The notes: generated from the sequence alone by a model not told the origin. A DNA stretch of 27,426 nucleotides from Pseudomonadota bacterium (GCA_023422955.1 JAFAGG010000096.1:1-27426); one strand, 5' to 3'; numbered from the stretch's first letter, positions 7,839 to 16,307 are shown. Numbers and translations: made by a program.

Positions 7839-10340
7839 TCAGACGGGCGCCGGCCGCACACCATCCGCACCATCCACCTCTTCCTTCTCCCGGCCATCCT
7901 CTTTTCGCCTTCCTTTTGCCGCCGTCCCCGAAGGTCCAGGCGGCCGGCTGACTGTCATCAGTTCGTCGGCAATCAGTTGCAGCAGCTTGATTTCCCTGTC
8001 CTGCAGCGTGCGCGGCTGGGTGTCCATGATGCATAGCGTGCCGATCGCATGTCCTGCGACATCGCGCAGCGGCACGCCGGCATAAAAACGGATTCCGTGG
8101 CTGCGCAACAAAATATTGCCGGCAAAGCGCGGATCGCGGCTGAGATCTTCCACCACCAGCGGTACGCCCGACGCCACCACGTAACTGCATACGGCATCCC
8201 GGCGCGAAGCCTGGCGAGTCTGTTCCAGCTCATCCGGCAATCCTCGAGCGCCTTTCCAGTGCTGCCGGGTTTCATCCAGCAGAGACACCAATGCGATGGG
8301 CGCATCGAAGGCATTGGCCACCTTGTCCGCCAACTGGTCCAGGTAAGCGCCGCGCGGAGCCTCCATGAAACCGCTGGCAGCCACGGCTTCCAATCGTTCC
8401 TGCTCGTTGTCAGCTTGCGGCGCGGGCGGCGCTGCCGGAAGCTGTGCCGGCCCCAGCATTTTCTTGACCGTATCCAGCGCATCGCCGAGGGTGAACAGCG
8501 CAGCATCGGCACCGGCCACCTCAGCGAAATGCTCGGGCGGCCCGCTCTCCGGCGACAGATTCCAGACGCCCAGCACGATCTTCACGTGCGGCGCCTTGCG
8601 TTTCAAGCGCCGGCACACAAAACGCGCATAGGCTTGCGGGTCGGGATGCAGGTAGGACAGGCAGATGACTTCGGCACCGGCCAGGTTGAGGTCGGCAATT
8701 GTGTCGGGCGAAATCGTGGACGACGGCAGAAAGTGCGCGCCGATGCCGTCAATGTTGAGCTCGTGCGCCAGCATCGCGGCGGCCACTTCGTCCAGCTCCC
8801 AGCGTCCGGCTATGCACATCACGGGCGCGCCCAGCCACTCTTGCGGCTCATCATGCCGCGACTTGCCCTGGCCATTTTCCTGCTCCATCAGGTCTTTGAT
8901 GACGGCACGCGCACCGCTGGCCACGCGCTTGCGGTCTTCCGGCGATGCGCCGCGCAAGCGGTCGTGCTCGGCCAGGCGCAGCATGGGCAAACCCACCTCT
9001 TCGTAGAAGGCATGCAGCGATCCGTGCGCCACTTCATGCTCGGCCACCTCGATCGCTTCTTCCACATTCCCCGCCAGCAGGCGCTGGTACAGGCGCTGAG
9101 CCGGCGTCAGTACCGGCGTGCTGCCCAGTAGCACATCCAGGAATTCGAGCTGCGGCACATAACGCGCCATGACCACCATGCACACCGTCAGCGGCGTGGC
9201 CAGCATCAGGCCGACCGGCCCCCACAGCATGGTCCAAAAAATCGCCGCGAAAATGACCGCCACCGGAGACAGGCCGGTGCTGGAACCGTACAGCCAGGGC
9301 TCGATCAGGTTATTGCTGATCAGCTCCAGTGTCAGCACCAGCGCCACGGCCCACATCAGCATGCTCCAGCCGGGATCGACCGCAAACGCCAGCACCAGCG
9401 GTCCCAGGGCGGCCAGGACCGGGCCCAGATAAGGAATGAAACGCAGCAGCGTCGCCAGCAACCCCCACAGGAAAGCGCCGGGCACGCCGATGAAATACAG
9501 CGCGACGCCAAACGGAATGCCGTAAGTGGCGTTGACCACCAGCTGCATCAGCAGATAGCGGCTGACCCGCTCCGCCGCATCGTTCAGGCCTTCGGTGGTG
9601 CGATGCAGGTCGCGCCCCGCCAGCCGGATGAAACGGTCGCGCAGGTCGCTCTTCTCCAGCAGAAAAAAGATGACGAACACGATCACGATGCCGGCGGTAG
9701 CCAGCGGACCCAGCATGGGCAAGGCGATGGTCTTGATGACTTCCAGCGGCTTCTGTTCGGACGGTTCCACGCGTACCGGTATGGGTTCGCTCTCCGCGCC
9801 CCTCTCTCTTGGCGCCGGCCTGGCTTCGGACGGTTCCTCCGTCTCCGACAATTCCTTGCCCAATGCCTCGACCACTTCGGTGGTGCGATCCAGCACCCCG
9901 CCGCCGGGTGCCGCCACCCTGATCGCGCGGATTTTTTCCTGCATGCTTTGCTGGTAGGTCGGCAGGTTGTTCGCGATATTGACCAGCTGATTCCCCACCA
10001 GCACCGACAGCGCACCTACCAAGGCCATCGCCAGGGTCACGACCAGGATTACTGCCGGTATGCGCGGTATGTAAAAGCGCCGCAGTGCTTCCACCAGCGG
10101 CGCCATCATGAAGCTCAGCAGGATGGCCAGCGCCACCGGCATGAAAATCTCGCGGCCGATATAGAGCACGCCGATGGTAATCAGCACCACCAGAGCCGTG
10201 ACAACGCCGGAACTGGGCTTGCCGGTCGAAGCGGGCGTGCTTTCGGGTTCCGCCGGGTACATGACGCTGTTGCCCGGCGCGCCGGTGCCCACTGTACCCG
10301 CTGTATCCACTGTATTGTTTGACGGCTTTTTGCTTTCCAT
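7839..10340 (-). CDS. AI-2E/PerM permease fused to B12-like and GAF domains
   Basis: An 833-residue fusion. Residues about 40-405 form the AI-2E family (PerM/TqsA) permease: hydrophobic segments from VVTALVVLITIGVLYI onward, a periplasmic-type insert rich in E/P at about 150-215, and the family block IPYLGPVLAALGP near 310. Residues about 415-500 (LYQRLLAGNVEEAIEVAEHEV...) look like the helical cap of cobalamin-binding proteins, and about 505-615 like its Rossmann domain, but the DxHxxG cobalt-ligand motif is absent. Residues about 645-795 are a GAF domain (YLDQLADKVANAFDAPIALVSLLDE...DAVCSYVVASGVPLVVEDLSRDPRF...IGTLCIMD). GGA lies 9 nt before the ATG. The soluble half probably senses a ligand or redox state and controls the permease. 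Plain AI-2E permeases are 350-400 residues, so this is more than twice the usual length. Confidence 0.88.
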   Translation of the reverse strand: MESKKPSNNTVDTAGTVGTGAPGNSVMYPAEPESTPASTGKPSSGVVTALVVLITIGVLYIGREIFMPVALAILLSFMMAPLVEALRRFYIPRIPAVILVVTLAMALVGALSVLVGNQLVNIANNLPTYQQSMQEKIRAIRVAAPGGGVLDRTTEVVEALGKELSETEEPSEARPAPRERGAESEPIPVRVEPSEQKPLEVIKTIALPMLGPLATAGIVIVFVIFFLLEKSDLRDRFIRLAGRDLHRTTEGLNDAAERVSRYLLMQLVVNATYGIPFGVALYFIGVPGAFLWGLLATLLRFIPYLGPVLAALGPLVLAFAVDPGWSMLMWAVALVLTLELISNNLIEPWLYGSSTGLSPVAVIFAAIFWTMLWGPVGLMLATPLTVCMVVMARYVPQLEFLDVLLGSTPVLTPAQRLYQRLLAGNVEEAIEVAEHEVAHGSLHAFYEEVGLPMLRLAEHDRLRGASPEDRKRVASGARAVIKDLMEQENGQGKSRHDEPQEWLGAPVMCIAGRWELDEVAAAMLAHELNIDGIGAHFLPSSTISPDTIADLNLAGAEVICLSYLHPDPQAYARFVCRRLKRKAPHVKIVLGVWNLSPESGPPEHFAEVAGADAALFTLGDALDTVKKMLGPAQLPAAPPAPQADNEQERLEAVAASGFMEAPRGAYLDQLADKVANAFDAPIALVSLLDETRQHWKGARGLPDELEQTRQASRRDAVCSYVVASGVPLVVEDLSRDPRFAGNILLRSHGIRFYAGVPLRDVAGHAIGTLCIMDTQPRTLQDREIKLLQLIADELMTVSRPPGPSGTAAKGRRKEDGREKEEVDGADGVRPAPV

Positions 10341-10488
10341 GAGGTATTCCGCACCAGGGCCATTGCCGTATCAAGTGTTGGGCAAGGCCATGCAAAAAGG
10401 GTTCCAAGGCTGCAACGAAAAACCCTTACGCTTATTTCCGCGCAAACCGTGTGACGCACTTCACGCTGGAACAAAGCGATGACCCGCC

Positions 10489-11448
10489 ATGTCTGATTTT
10501 CAACGTCAACTCACATCGGTTGATATGGAGATCCGTGTGCCCAAACGCGCTTTGCTAATCGTGAACAAAAAAAGCCGCAGCGGCGAAAGTCCGCTGCAGG
10601 CAATGATCGAGCGCCTGCAGGCGGCCGGCGTGAACTTGCTCGAAGCGCCCCTGAACCATGCGAACGACATTCCCGCACTGATACGCCGCCATGCCCATGA
10701 AGTCGATTGCGCCATCGTCGGCGGTGGCGATGGTTCGATGAGCGCAGCGGCGCCGGCCTTGATGGAAACCGGACTGCCGCTCGGCATCCTTCCCATGGGC
10801 ACGGCCAACGACCTGGCCCGCACGCTGCAGATTCCGCTGGACCTGGGCGAGGCAGGCGAAGTCATCAACAAGGGCATCGTGCATCGCATCGATGTCGGCT
10901 GCGTGAACGGTCATCACTTCTTCAACGTGGCCAATATCGGACTGGGCGTCACCGTGAAACGCTTGCTGACGCCGGAGCTGAAGCAGCGCTGGGGCGTATT
11001 GAGTTACGCGTATTGCCTGATAAGAGCCATCCGGGAATTTCAGCCTTTCCATGCCGATATCGAGTATGACGACCAGCGCTTGCGGGTGCGCTCGCTGCAG
11101 ATTGCAGTCGGCAACGGCCGTCATTACGGCGGCGGCATGACGGTCGCCGACGATGCCAGCCTGGAGGATGCGCGCTTTCATCTGTACAGCATCCGCCCGC
11201 TGAACTGGTGGAACCTGGCCAGGATCGGCCCCTCCTTGCGCTCGGGCGAATTCAATCCCGGCGATCCGGTGGATATCGCTTCCGGTTTTCGCATCACGAT
11301 ACGCACCCGCAAGCCCATGCCGATTACCGCGGATGGCGAATCGGTGACGATGACGCCGGCCGAGTTCACCCTGCTGCCGGGCGCAGTGAAAATCATCGTG
11401 CCCGCCCATTATCTGGAACGGAAACAGGAGCTTGAACATGCTGCTTAG
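10489..11448 (+). CDS. YegS/diacylglycerol-kinase-type lipid kinase
   Basis: A 319-residue cytosolic lipid kinase of the DAGK catalytic-domain family (YegS/BmrU/DgkB type), which transfers phosphate from ATP to a lipid hydroxyl. Key motifs are the nucleotide-binding GGGDGS at residues 78-83 and GTAND at 104-108, followed by FNVANIGLGV and the C-terminal beta sandwich with ITADGE near 280. The N-terminal 12 residues precede a second possible start (Met13), but no site clearly favours it. Its stop overlaps the start of the ferritin-like gene by 11 bp, so the two are translationally coupled. It is divergent from the permease fusion, with a 148-bp shared control region. The natural lipid substrate is unknown. 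Confidence 0.9.
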   Translation: MSDFQRQLTSVDMEIRVPKRALLIVNKKSRSGESPLQAMIERLQAAGVNLLEAPLNHANDIPALIRRHAHEVDCAIVGGGDGSMSAAAPALMETGLPLGILPMGTANDLARTLQIPLDLGEAGEVINKGIVHRIDVGCVNGHHFFNVANIGLGVTVKRLLTPELKQRWGVLSYAYCLIRAIREFQPFHADIEYDDQRLRVRSLQIAVGNGRHYGGGMTVADDASLEDARFHLYSIRPLNWWNLARIGPSLRSGEFNPGDPVDIASGFRITIRTRKPMPITADGESVTMTPAEFTLLPGAVKIIVPAHYLERKQELEHAA

Positions 11449-11875
11449 AAATCAACAGCAACTCACGCTGAACCAGGTGGAAACCTTGTGCATAGAAGCG
11501 GCCGACCATTACGATGCAGCGGCCCGCCAGACCAGCGATGCCAAGCTGGTGACATTGTTCGAAGAACTGGCCGAACATCGCAACCGCCTCGCGGAAGAAC
11601 TGGCCCATCACATCCGGGCGATGGATGACCTGCCGCAGGCGCCCGATCCCGATCGCGAAAAGGCCGATGACATCATCTCTGCCGTGAAATCCTTTTTTTC
11701 CGAGGATACCGAGGACAGCCTGATCCAGGATCGCGAGGAATTCGAATACCGGCTTGCGCAGGCCGCCCAGGCCGCGCTGGAGCAAACCATGCCGCAGGCG
11801 ACCATGGAACTGCTGGGCCGCATCGTTGCTCACGCGGAAGAAGCCCGTCATCTGCTGTCGGCGGCCAGGCATTGA
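11438..11875 (+). CDS. Ferritin-like four-helix protein
   Basis: A 145-residue, all-helical, strongly acidic protein resembling the PA2169/DUF2383-type ferritin-like family. Four helices with Glu/His residues at regular spacing are visible: VETLCIEAADHYDAAARQ, LVTLFEELAEHRNRLAEELAHHI, SLIQDREEFEYRLAQAAQAALEQ and ATMELLGRIVAHAEEARHLL. The spacing suggests a possible di-metal site, not proven. I start at the ATG at 11438, which has AGGAG 7 nt upstream; a TTG at 11432 also opens the frame. It overlaps the lipid kinase by 11 bp. Family members are often linked to stress survival. Confidence 0.75.
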   Translation: MLLRNQQQLTLNQVETLCIEAADHYDAAARQTSDAKLVTLFEELAEHRNRLAEELAHHIRAMDDLPQAPDPDREKADDIISAVKSFFSEDTEDSLIQDREEFEYRLAQAAQAALEQTMPQATMELLGRIVAHAEEARHLLSAARH

Positions 11876-12045
11876 AACCGAGGAATGTAAACCCGTCTCC
11901 TTGCCGCGATGCCGCGATATTTTCTCTCATCACCGCCTAGGGAACCGCCCTGTATTTGCGCCTATCGTAGTTGCTGCAAGGCCGTTCGCATTACGCTGAC
12001 AACACGGTTGAACACGCTTGGATTTACCCTCACAGGGGATTAACG

Positions 12046-12234
12046 ATGATGCTCAGACCGCAAGATGAAGACAAGTGTGCATTACCGCGCTGCACCTGCA
12101 GCGTGCCGGTGGGCCAGGCTTACTGCTGCGATGCCTGCCGCGACGAACATGCCAGCGCCGACCCCAGCGAGAGCTGCCCCTGCGGGCATGCCGACTGCGA
12201 TTCCGACGGGCCCAGCGGTGGCGTTACTTTGTAA
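12046..12234 (+). CDS. Bacterial metallothionein (SmtA/BmtA type)
   Basis: A 62-residue Cys-rich metal-binding protein. It has nine Cys (11, 16, 18, 27, 28, 31, 44, 46, 51) and two His (35, 48). The order C-x4-C-x-C ... Y-C-C-x2-C-x3-H ... C-x-C-G-H-x2-C follows cyanobacterial and pseudomonad metallothioneins (SmtA/BmtA), which bind Zn, Cd or Cu through cysteine thiolates in the cytosol. The frame is open from 11971, but AGGGGA 6 nt before the ATG at 12046 sets the start; a second ATG follows directly. It is 18 bp ahead of the PPC protein and lies upstream of czcD in the same direction, which fits metal handling. It has no long Cys-free tail. Confidence 0.82.
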   Translation: MMLRPQDEDKCALPRCTCSVPVGQAYCCDACRDEHASADPSESCPCGHADCDSDGPSGGVTL

Positions 12235-12252
12235 GGAAAGGGTGAATAAAGG

Positions 12253-12690
12253 ATGAGGCACAAACTGATCAGCGAGGCCCAGGAAAAAACCTGGGCCGTG
12301 GTGTTCGAAAGCGGCGAGGAAGTCATGTCGCGCCTGCAGCGCTTCTGCGAAGAGCAAAACCTGAGCGCCGCGCGCTTTTCCGCCATCGGCGCCTTCAGCA
12401 CGGCGACGCTGGGCTATTTCGACTGGAACAGCAAGGAATACGAGGAAATCCCGGTCAATGAGCAGGTGGAGGTTTTATCCCTGCTGGGCGATGTCGCGAT
12501 ATATGAAGGCACGCCCAAGCTTCACGCGCATGTGGTGCTGGGAAAGCGCGACGGCAGCGCCTGCGGCGGCCATTTGCTGGAAGCCTATGTGCGCCCGACG
12601 CTGGAAGTGCTGATCATCGAATCGCCTGCGCATCTGCGCCGTTGCCTGGACCCGGAAAGCGGCCTGCCCCTGATCAATCCACACGCATGA
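12253..12690 (+). CDS. PPC/DUF296 domain protein
   Basis: A 145-residue single-domain protein of the PPC (plants and prokaryotes conserved, DUF296) family. Visible features are the N-terminal WAVVFESGEEVMSRLQRFCEE, the core FSAIGAFSTATLGYFD, and the K-L-H-A-H-V-V-L-G...G-G-H-L-L-E segment near residues 94-112, whose histidines form the metal site in structures of bacterial members. Bacterial PPC proteins form trimers; DNA binding is shown mainly for plant AT-hook versions, so calling it DNA-binding is not safe. It starts 18 bp after the metallothionein stop, with AAAGG just before the ATG, and probably shares its transcript. Confidence 0.86.
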   Translation: MRHKLISEAQEKTWAVVFESGEEVMSRLQRFCEEQNLSAARFSAIGAFSTATLGYFDWNSKEYEEIPVNEQVEVLSLLGDVAIYEGTPKLHAHVVLGKRDGSACGGHLLEAYVRPTLEVLIIESPAHLRRCLDPESGLPLINPHA

Positions 12691-12754
12691 GTGGGATGCC
12701 AGCTTCAGTTTTCGAGCCTTCCTCTTTCTGTCTTCTCTCAGGCGGGAGCCGTGC

Positions 12755-13735
12755 ATGGCGCAGGTAGTCGTGATTACCGGCGCTTCGGCCGGCATAGGGC
12801 GCGCCGCGGCCATTGCCTTCGCCCGCCAGGGCTGGCGCGTGGCCTTGCTGGCGCGCGGTGTCGATGGCCTGGAAGGAGCGCGCAAGGATGTAGAGCAGGC
12901 TGGCGGCGCGGCCCTGGTGATTCCCACCGATGTTTCCGACCATGCGCAGGTGGAAGCCGCGGCGGCGCGCATCGAAGCGGAATGGGGAGCCATCGACGTA
13001 TGGGTCAATAATGCGATGGCCACGATTTTCTGCCCGACGCTGGACATCACCCCCAAAGATTTCGAGCAGGCCACCCGCGTCACCTATCTCGGTGCCGTGT
13101 GGGGCACGATGGCCGCCCTCAAGCGCATGAAGCCGCGCAACCGCGGCGTCATCATCCAGGTCGGCTCCGCGCTGGCTTACCGTTCGATTCCGCTGCAGGC
13201 GCCTTATTGCGGCGCCAAGAGCGCCTTGCGCGGTTTTACCGACTCGCTGCGCTCGGAACTCATCCACGACAAAAGCCAGGTGCACCTCACCATGGTTCAC
13301 CTGGCCGCCTTCAATACGCCGCAATTCGACTGGGGCCGTACCTGCATGAGCAAGCGTCCGCAACCGGTTGCGCCGATTTTTCAGCCCGAAATCGCAGCCG
13401 GTGCAATCCTGTGGTCGGCCACGCACAAGCGGCGCGAGCTATGGGTGGGTTTTCCCGTGATCAAGGCCATCGTCGGCACCAAGCTGCTGCCCGGCCTGGG
13501 CGACAAGATCCTGGCCAGTGAAGCCTGGGAAGGACAGATGACGGATGAACCCTTGCCGGAGGGGCGGCAGGACAATCTCTATGCGCCGGTGCCCGGCGAT
13601 CATGGTGCGCATGGCCGCTTCGACGAAAGCGCCAAGCCGGTCAGCTGGCATTACCGCTATACCATCCACAGAGGCTGGCTGATTTCCCTGGCCGTGATAA
13701 TCTTGTTGCTGATCATCTGGGGATGGGCGGCTTGA
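12755..13735 (+). CDS. SDR oxidoreductase with C-terminal membrane anchor
   Basis: A 326-residue short-chain dehydrogenase/reductase. The NAD(P)-binding motif TGASAGIG is at residues 8-15, NNA at about 85-87, and the catalytic Ser138, Tyr151 and Lys155 (Y-x3-K, here YCGAK) are all present. Residues about 1-250 form the Rossmann domain. The C-terminus adds a charged linker and a single hydrophobic helix (about 306-325, LISLAVIILLLIIWGWAA) that likely anchors it in the inner membrane. It has the catalytic set for an active enzyme; substrate unknown. GGGAG precedes the ATG by about 6 nt. It is 64 bp after the PPC gene and 73 bp before czcD. Confidence 0.88.
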   Translation: MAQVVVITGASAGIGRAAAIAFARQGWRVALLARGVDGLEGARKDVEQAGGAALVIPTDVSDHAQVEAAAARIEAEWGAIDVWVNNAMATIFCPTLDITPKDFEQATRVTYLGAVWGTMAALKRMKPRNRGVIIQVGSALAYRSIPLQAPYCGAKSALRGFTDSLRSELIHDKSQVHLTMVHLAAFNTPQFDWGRTCMSKRPQPVAPIFQPEIAAGAILWSATHKRRELWVGFPVIKAIVGTKLLPGLGDKILASEAWEGQMTDEPLPEGRQDNLYAPVPGDHGAHGRFDESAKPVSWHYRYTIHRGWLISLAVIILLLIIWGWAA

Positions 13736-13808
13736 ACTCCGGGCGCTTACAGCGGATTGCCGTTTCCTGACTCCTCATTGCAGACATGACTTTCAGGGCG
13801 GGCTTGGC

Positions 13809-14759
13809 ATGGGTGCAAGACACCATCATCACCATTACTCCCCGACACAGAACGAACGTTCGCTGTGGATAGTGCTGGGCCTGACCGTCAGCTTCATGCT
13901 GGCGGAAGTCATCGGCGCATTCCTCACCGGCAGCCTGGCGCTGCTTTCCGATGCAGCCCACATGTTCACCGACTCGGCGGCACTGGCCATCGCCCTGACC
14001 GCCGTGCATATTGCCCGCCGCCCTGCCGACAGCAAGCGCAGCTTCGGTTACCACCGCTTTGAAATTCTTGCCGCTGCCTTCAATGCCCTGCTGCTGTTTG
14101 CGGTGGCGCTCTACATCATGTTCGAGGCCTGGCAGCGCATGAACGATCCGCCGGATATCGCGGCAACAGGCATGCTGGCGCTGGCCACGCTGGGTTTGAT
14201 CGTCAACCTGATCGGCATGCGCCTGCTGCATGCCGGCAAGGAAAAAAGCCTGAACATGCGCGGCGCCTACCTGGAAGTCTGGAGCGACATGCTGGGTTCG
14301 CTGGGCGTCATCATCGGCGCTGCGGTCATCATGGCGACCGGCTGGATGTGGGTGGATACCGTGATTGCCGTGGGCATAGGACTATGGGTCGTGCCGCGCA
14401 CCTGGCATTTGCTGAAGGCCAGCCTGCATATCTTGCTGGAAGGCGTGCCGGAAAATATCGATATCGTTGAACTGCGTGCCGAACTGGAACAACTGCCAGG
14501 CGTTCGCAGCGTACATGACCTGCACGTGTGGTCGCTCAGCAGCGGCAAGCCCAGCCTGACTGCGCACGCGGTGCTGGAAGACGGCGCCTCGTCAGACCAG
14601 GTGCTGGACGTGATGCGCAGCCACCTGCTCAGCCGCTACGGCATTACCCATGTGACGATTCAATGCGAATCACACCCCTGCGGCCAGACCGATGAAGCTT
14701 TCCATTTCCCCACTGAAAAACATACTGCCGACGCGCATCATCACGATCATTCGCCTTAG
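13809..14759 (+). CDS. czcD: CzcD-type cation diffusion facilitator
   Basis: A 316-residue inner-membrane metal/proton antiporter of the cation diffusion facilitator family, exporting Zn(II), Cd(II) and/or Co(II). Six transmembrane helices are followed by a cytosolic domain. Metal-site residues are Asp48 and Asp55 in helix 2 (SDAAHMFTD) and Glu156 with Asp160 in helix 5 (GAYLEVWSD). In many zinc CDFs (YiiP, ZitB) the Glu position is His; from memory, Cupriavidus CzcD carries the same GAYLEVWSD block, which supports this gene name. The ends are His-rich (RHHHHHY at residues 4-10; DAHHHDH near the C-terminus). The LLEGVPENIDI and SVHDLHVWSLSSGK blocks are also CzcD-like. It follows a metallothionein gene in the same direction. 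Confidence 0.9.
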   Translation: MGARHHHHHYSPTQNERSLWIVLGLTVSFMLAEVIGAFLTGSLALLSDAAHMFTDSAALAIALTAVHIARRPADSKRSFGYHRFEILAAAFNALLLFAVALYIMFEAWQRMNDPPDIAATGMLALATLGLIVNLIGMRLLHAGKEKSLNMRGAYLEVWSDMLGSLGVIIGAAVIMATGWMWVDTVIAVGIGLWVVPRTWHLLKASLHILLEGVPENIDIVELRAELEQLPGVRSVHDLHVWSLSSGKPSLTAHAVLEDGASSDQVLDVMRSHLLSRYGITHVTIQCESHPCGQTDEAFHFPTEKHTADAHHHDHSP

Positions 14760-14903
14760 CGTGAGGTGACCGACAGCAGGCAGCAGGCATTCAGCACGAA
14801 ATTCAAGGGCGCTTCAGGCGCGTGTCTTGCATGTCACTCTTGGATAAACGGGGCTTTTTGCCCTTTCCCAATAACTCGCTCTCAATGAAGAAAGGAGTGC
14901 TCC

Positions 14904-15113
14904 ATGTCCAATCACGTCTACAAGGTGATCGAAGTCGTCGGCTCATCGGACAAAGGGACGGATGATGCCATCAGGAATGCAGTGGAAAAGGCTTCCAAGA
15001 CCCTGAGCAATCTGGATTGGTTTGAAGTCGTGGAAACAAGGGGGCATATCGCCAATGGCAAGATCGCGCATTTTCAGGTCGCGATCAAGATAGGTTTCCG
15101 CCTGGAAGAATAA
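14904..15113 (+). CDS. Dodecin family flavoprotein
   Basis: A 69-residue protein of the dodecin family, which assembles into hollow dodecamers that store or buffer flavins. It shows the family pattern VYKVIEVVGSS.KG.DDAI..A...AS.TL.NLDWFEV.E.RG.I..GKI.HFQV..KIGF, including the Trp/Glu region (LDWFEVVETRGHI) around the flavin site. AAAGGAG with 7-nt spacing precedes the ATG. The length is exact for the family. It converges with the DegQ-like gene, and a shared hairpin (15167-15196) lies between them. Confidence 0.93.
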   Translation: MSNHVYKVIEVVGSSDKGTDDAIRNAVEKASKTLSNLDWFEVVETRGHIANGKIAHFQVAIKIGFRLEE

Positions 15114-15166
15114 AGTGCTTGGACGCTGCCATGCGTGGCGCAGTGCGGCAGGTACGGTAGGAGTAA

Positions 15167-15205
15167 CAGGCGGCCTGGCGAAGAGCGGGCCGCCTGGAAT
15201 TTATT
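15167..15205. terminator. Bidirectional hairpin between dodecin and protease genes
   Basis: CAGGCGGCC (15167-15175) pairs with GGCCGCCTG (15188-15196) around a 12-nt loop; GAATTTATTT follows on the plus strand. It lies between two convergent genes, so it may end both transcripts. Confidence 0.55.
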
Positions 15206-16307
15206 TGAGCTCAGCCACCAGCACATTGAACTCGAGTTTTTCTCCCTGCCGCCAGATTTCCATGGTTGCGGAAACTCCCGGCATGGTGCCGGCGATGAAA
15301 CGCGCCAAATCGGCCGCGCCTTCCACCACATGGCCGTTCGCGGAAAGAATGATGTCGCCGACCCGGATCCCCGCCTTGTCAGCCGGACCTGCCGGCTCCA
15401 CTGCGGCGATCAATGCGCCGCGCGGTTCTTCCAGGCCGAAGGAAGACGCCAGTTCCACCGTCAGTTCCTGCACCTGCACACCGATCCGCCCGCGCATTAC
15501 CTTGCCCTTTTCACGCAGCTGCTGCGCAACGTTCATGGCGATATCGATAGGAATCGCAAACGAAATGCCCATATAGCCGCCGGTTTCGCTGTAGATCTGG
15601 GAATTGATGCCGACCACGTCGCCCTGCGTGCTGAACAGCGGGCCGCCCGAGTTGCCGGGATTGACCGCGACGTCGGTCTGGATGAAAGGCACATAGCTCT
15701 CATTGGGCAGCATGCGCCCTTTTGCACTGACCACGCCGACCGTCACGCTGTTTTCAAAACCGAACGGCGCCCCGATCGCCGCCACCCACTCGCCCGGCTC
15801 CAGCGAATTGGCATCGCCAATCTTTACCGATTGCAGCAGAGTGGCATCGATCTTGAGCAAGGCGATATCGGTCAGCGGATCCACGCCCACGACTTCGGCC
15901 TGATATTCGCGCTTGTTGGTGAGCTTGACGGTTACTTCCTCGGTCTCGGCAATTACGTGAGCATTGGTCAGGATATAGCCGTCGGCGCTGATGATGAAGC
16001 CCGATCCCAGGCTGGCCTGCGTTGCGCCATCTTCCGGGATGACGCCGAAACGCCGGAAATATTCCAGCATGGGATCGCCTTCCGGCAGGTTCAGCAGCGA
16101 ACCCTGACTGTCGGGAAGTGGCATCGCACTAATGTTCACGACGGTCGCGCCCTGCTCTTTCACCAGACTGACGAAGCTGGGCAAGGTTATCGCATTCGAC
16201 GAATTGTCTGCCTGTCCGGCCGCGCCCTGATCGTCGTCGCGAGGCGTGCAAGCCAGCAGGCTGACGGACAAGAGCGCAACCAGGACTGAACATCGCCAAG
16301 CATGCAT
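15201..16307 (-). CDS. DegQ/HtrA-like lipoprotein serine protease, single PDZ
   Basis: A 368-residue S1C-family protease for periplasmic quality control. The N-terminus is a lipoprotein signal peptide (LSVSLLAC, acylated Cys20). The chymotrypsin-fold domain carries His117 (TNAHV), Asp147 (TDIALLK) and Ser220 (NPGNSGGP), all intact. One PDZ domain follows (about 270-365, with GIRVGDIILSANG). Classic DegP/DegQ have two PDZ domains; one is the DegS/HhoB arrangement, but DegS is held by a transmembrane helix rather than a lipid. The loop LLNLPEGDPMLEYFRRFGV is Do-protease-like. GGGGAAATAT before the ATG gives a ribosome site. Convergent with the dodecin gene. Confidence 0.92.
   Translation of the reverse strand: MHAWRCSVLVALLSVSLLACTPRDDDQGAAGQADNSSNAITLPSFVSLVKEQGATVVNISAMPLPDSQGSLLNLPEGDPMLEYFRRFGVIPEDGATQASLGSGFIISADGYILTNAHVIAETEEVTVKLTNKREYQAEVVGVDPLTDIALLKIDATLLQSVKIGDANSLEPGEWVAAIGAPFGFENSVTVGVVSAKGRMLPNESYVPFIQTDVAVNPGNSGGPLFSTQGDVVGINSQIYSETGGYMGISFAIPIDIAMNVAQQLREKGKVMRGRIGVQVQELTVELASSFGLEEPRGALIAAVEPAGPADKAGIRVGDIILSANGHVVEGAADLARFIAGTMPGVSATMEIWRQGEKLEFNVLVAELK

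Noticed and set aside
8049..9131. 360-residue plus-strand ORF inside the permease fusion
   Set aside because: Antisense shadow of a strongly supported coding region; its translation has no domain character.
9310..10407. 365-residue minus-strand ORF overlapping the permease
   Set aside because: Alternate-frame shadow of the permease domain, Gly/Arg/His-rich with no hydrophobic segments.
13809..14759. Glu156 in CzcD as a mutated metal site (His expected)
   Set aside because: The same GAYLEVWSD block is, as I recall it, present in Cupriavidus CzcD, so Glu is normal for this subgroup.
15135..16289. 384-residue plus-strand ORF opposite the DegQ-like gene
   Set aside because: Antisense to a gene with an intact catalytic triad and signal peptide; His/Arg/Asp-rich shadow translation.
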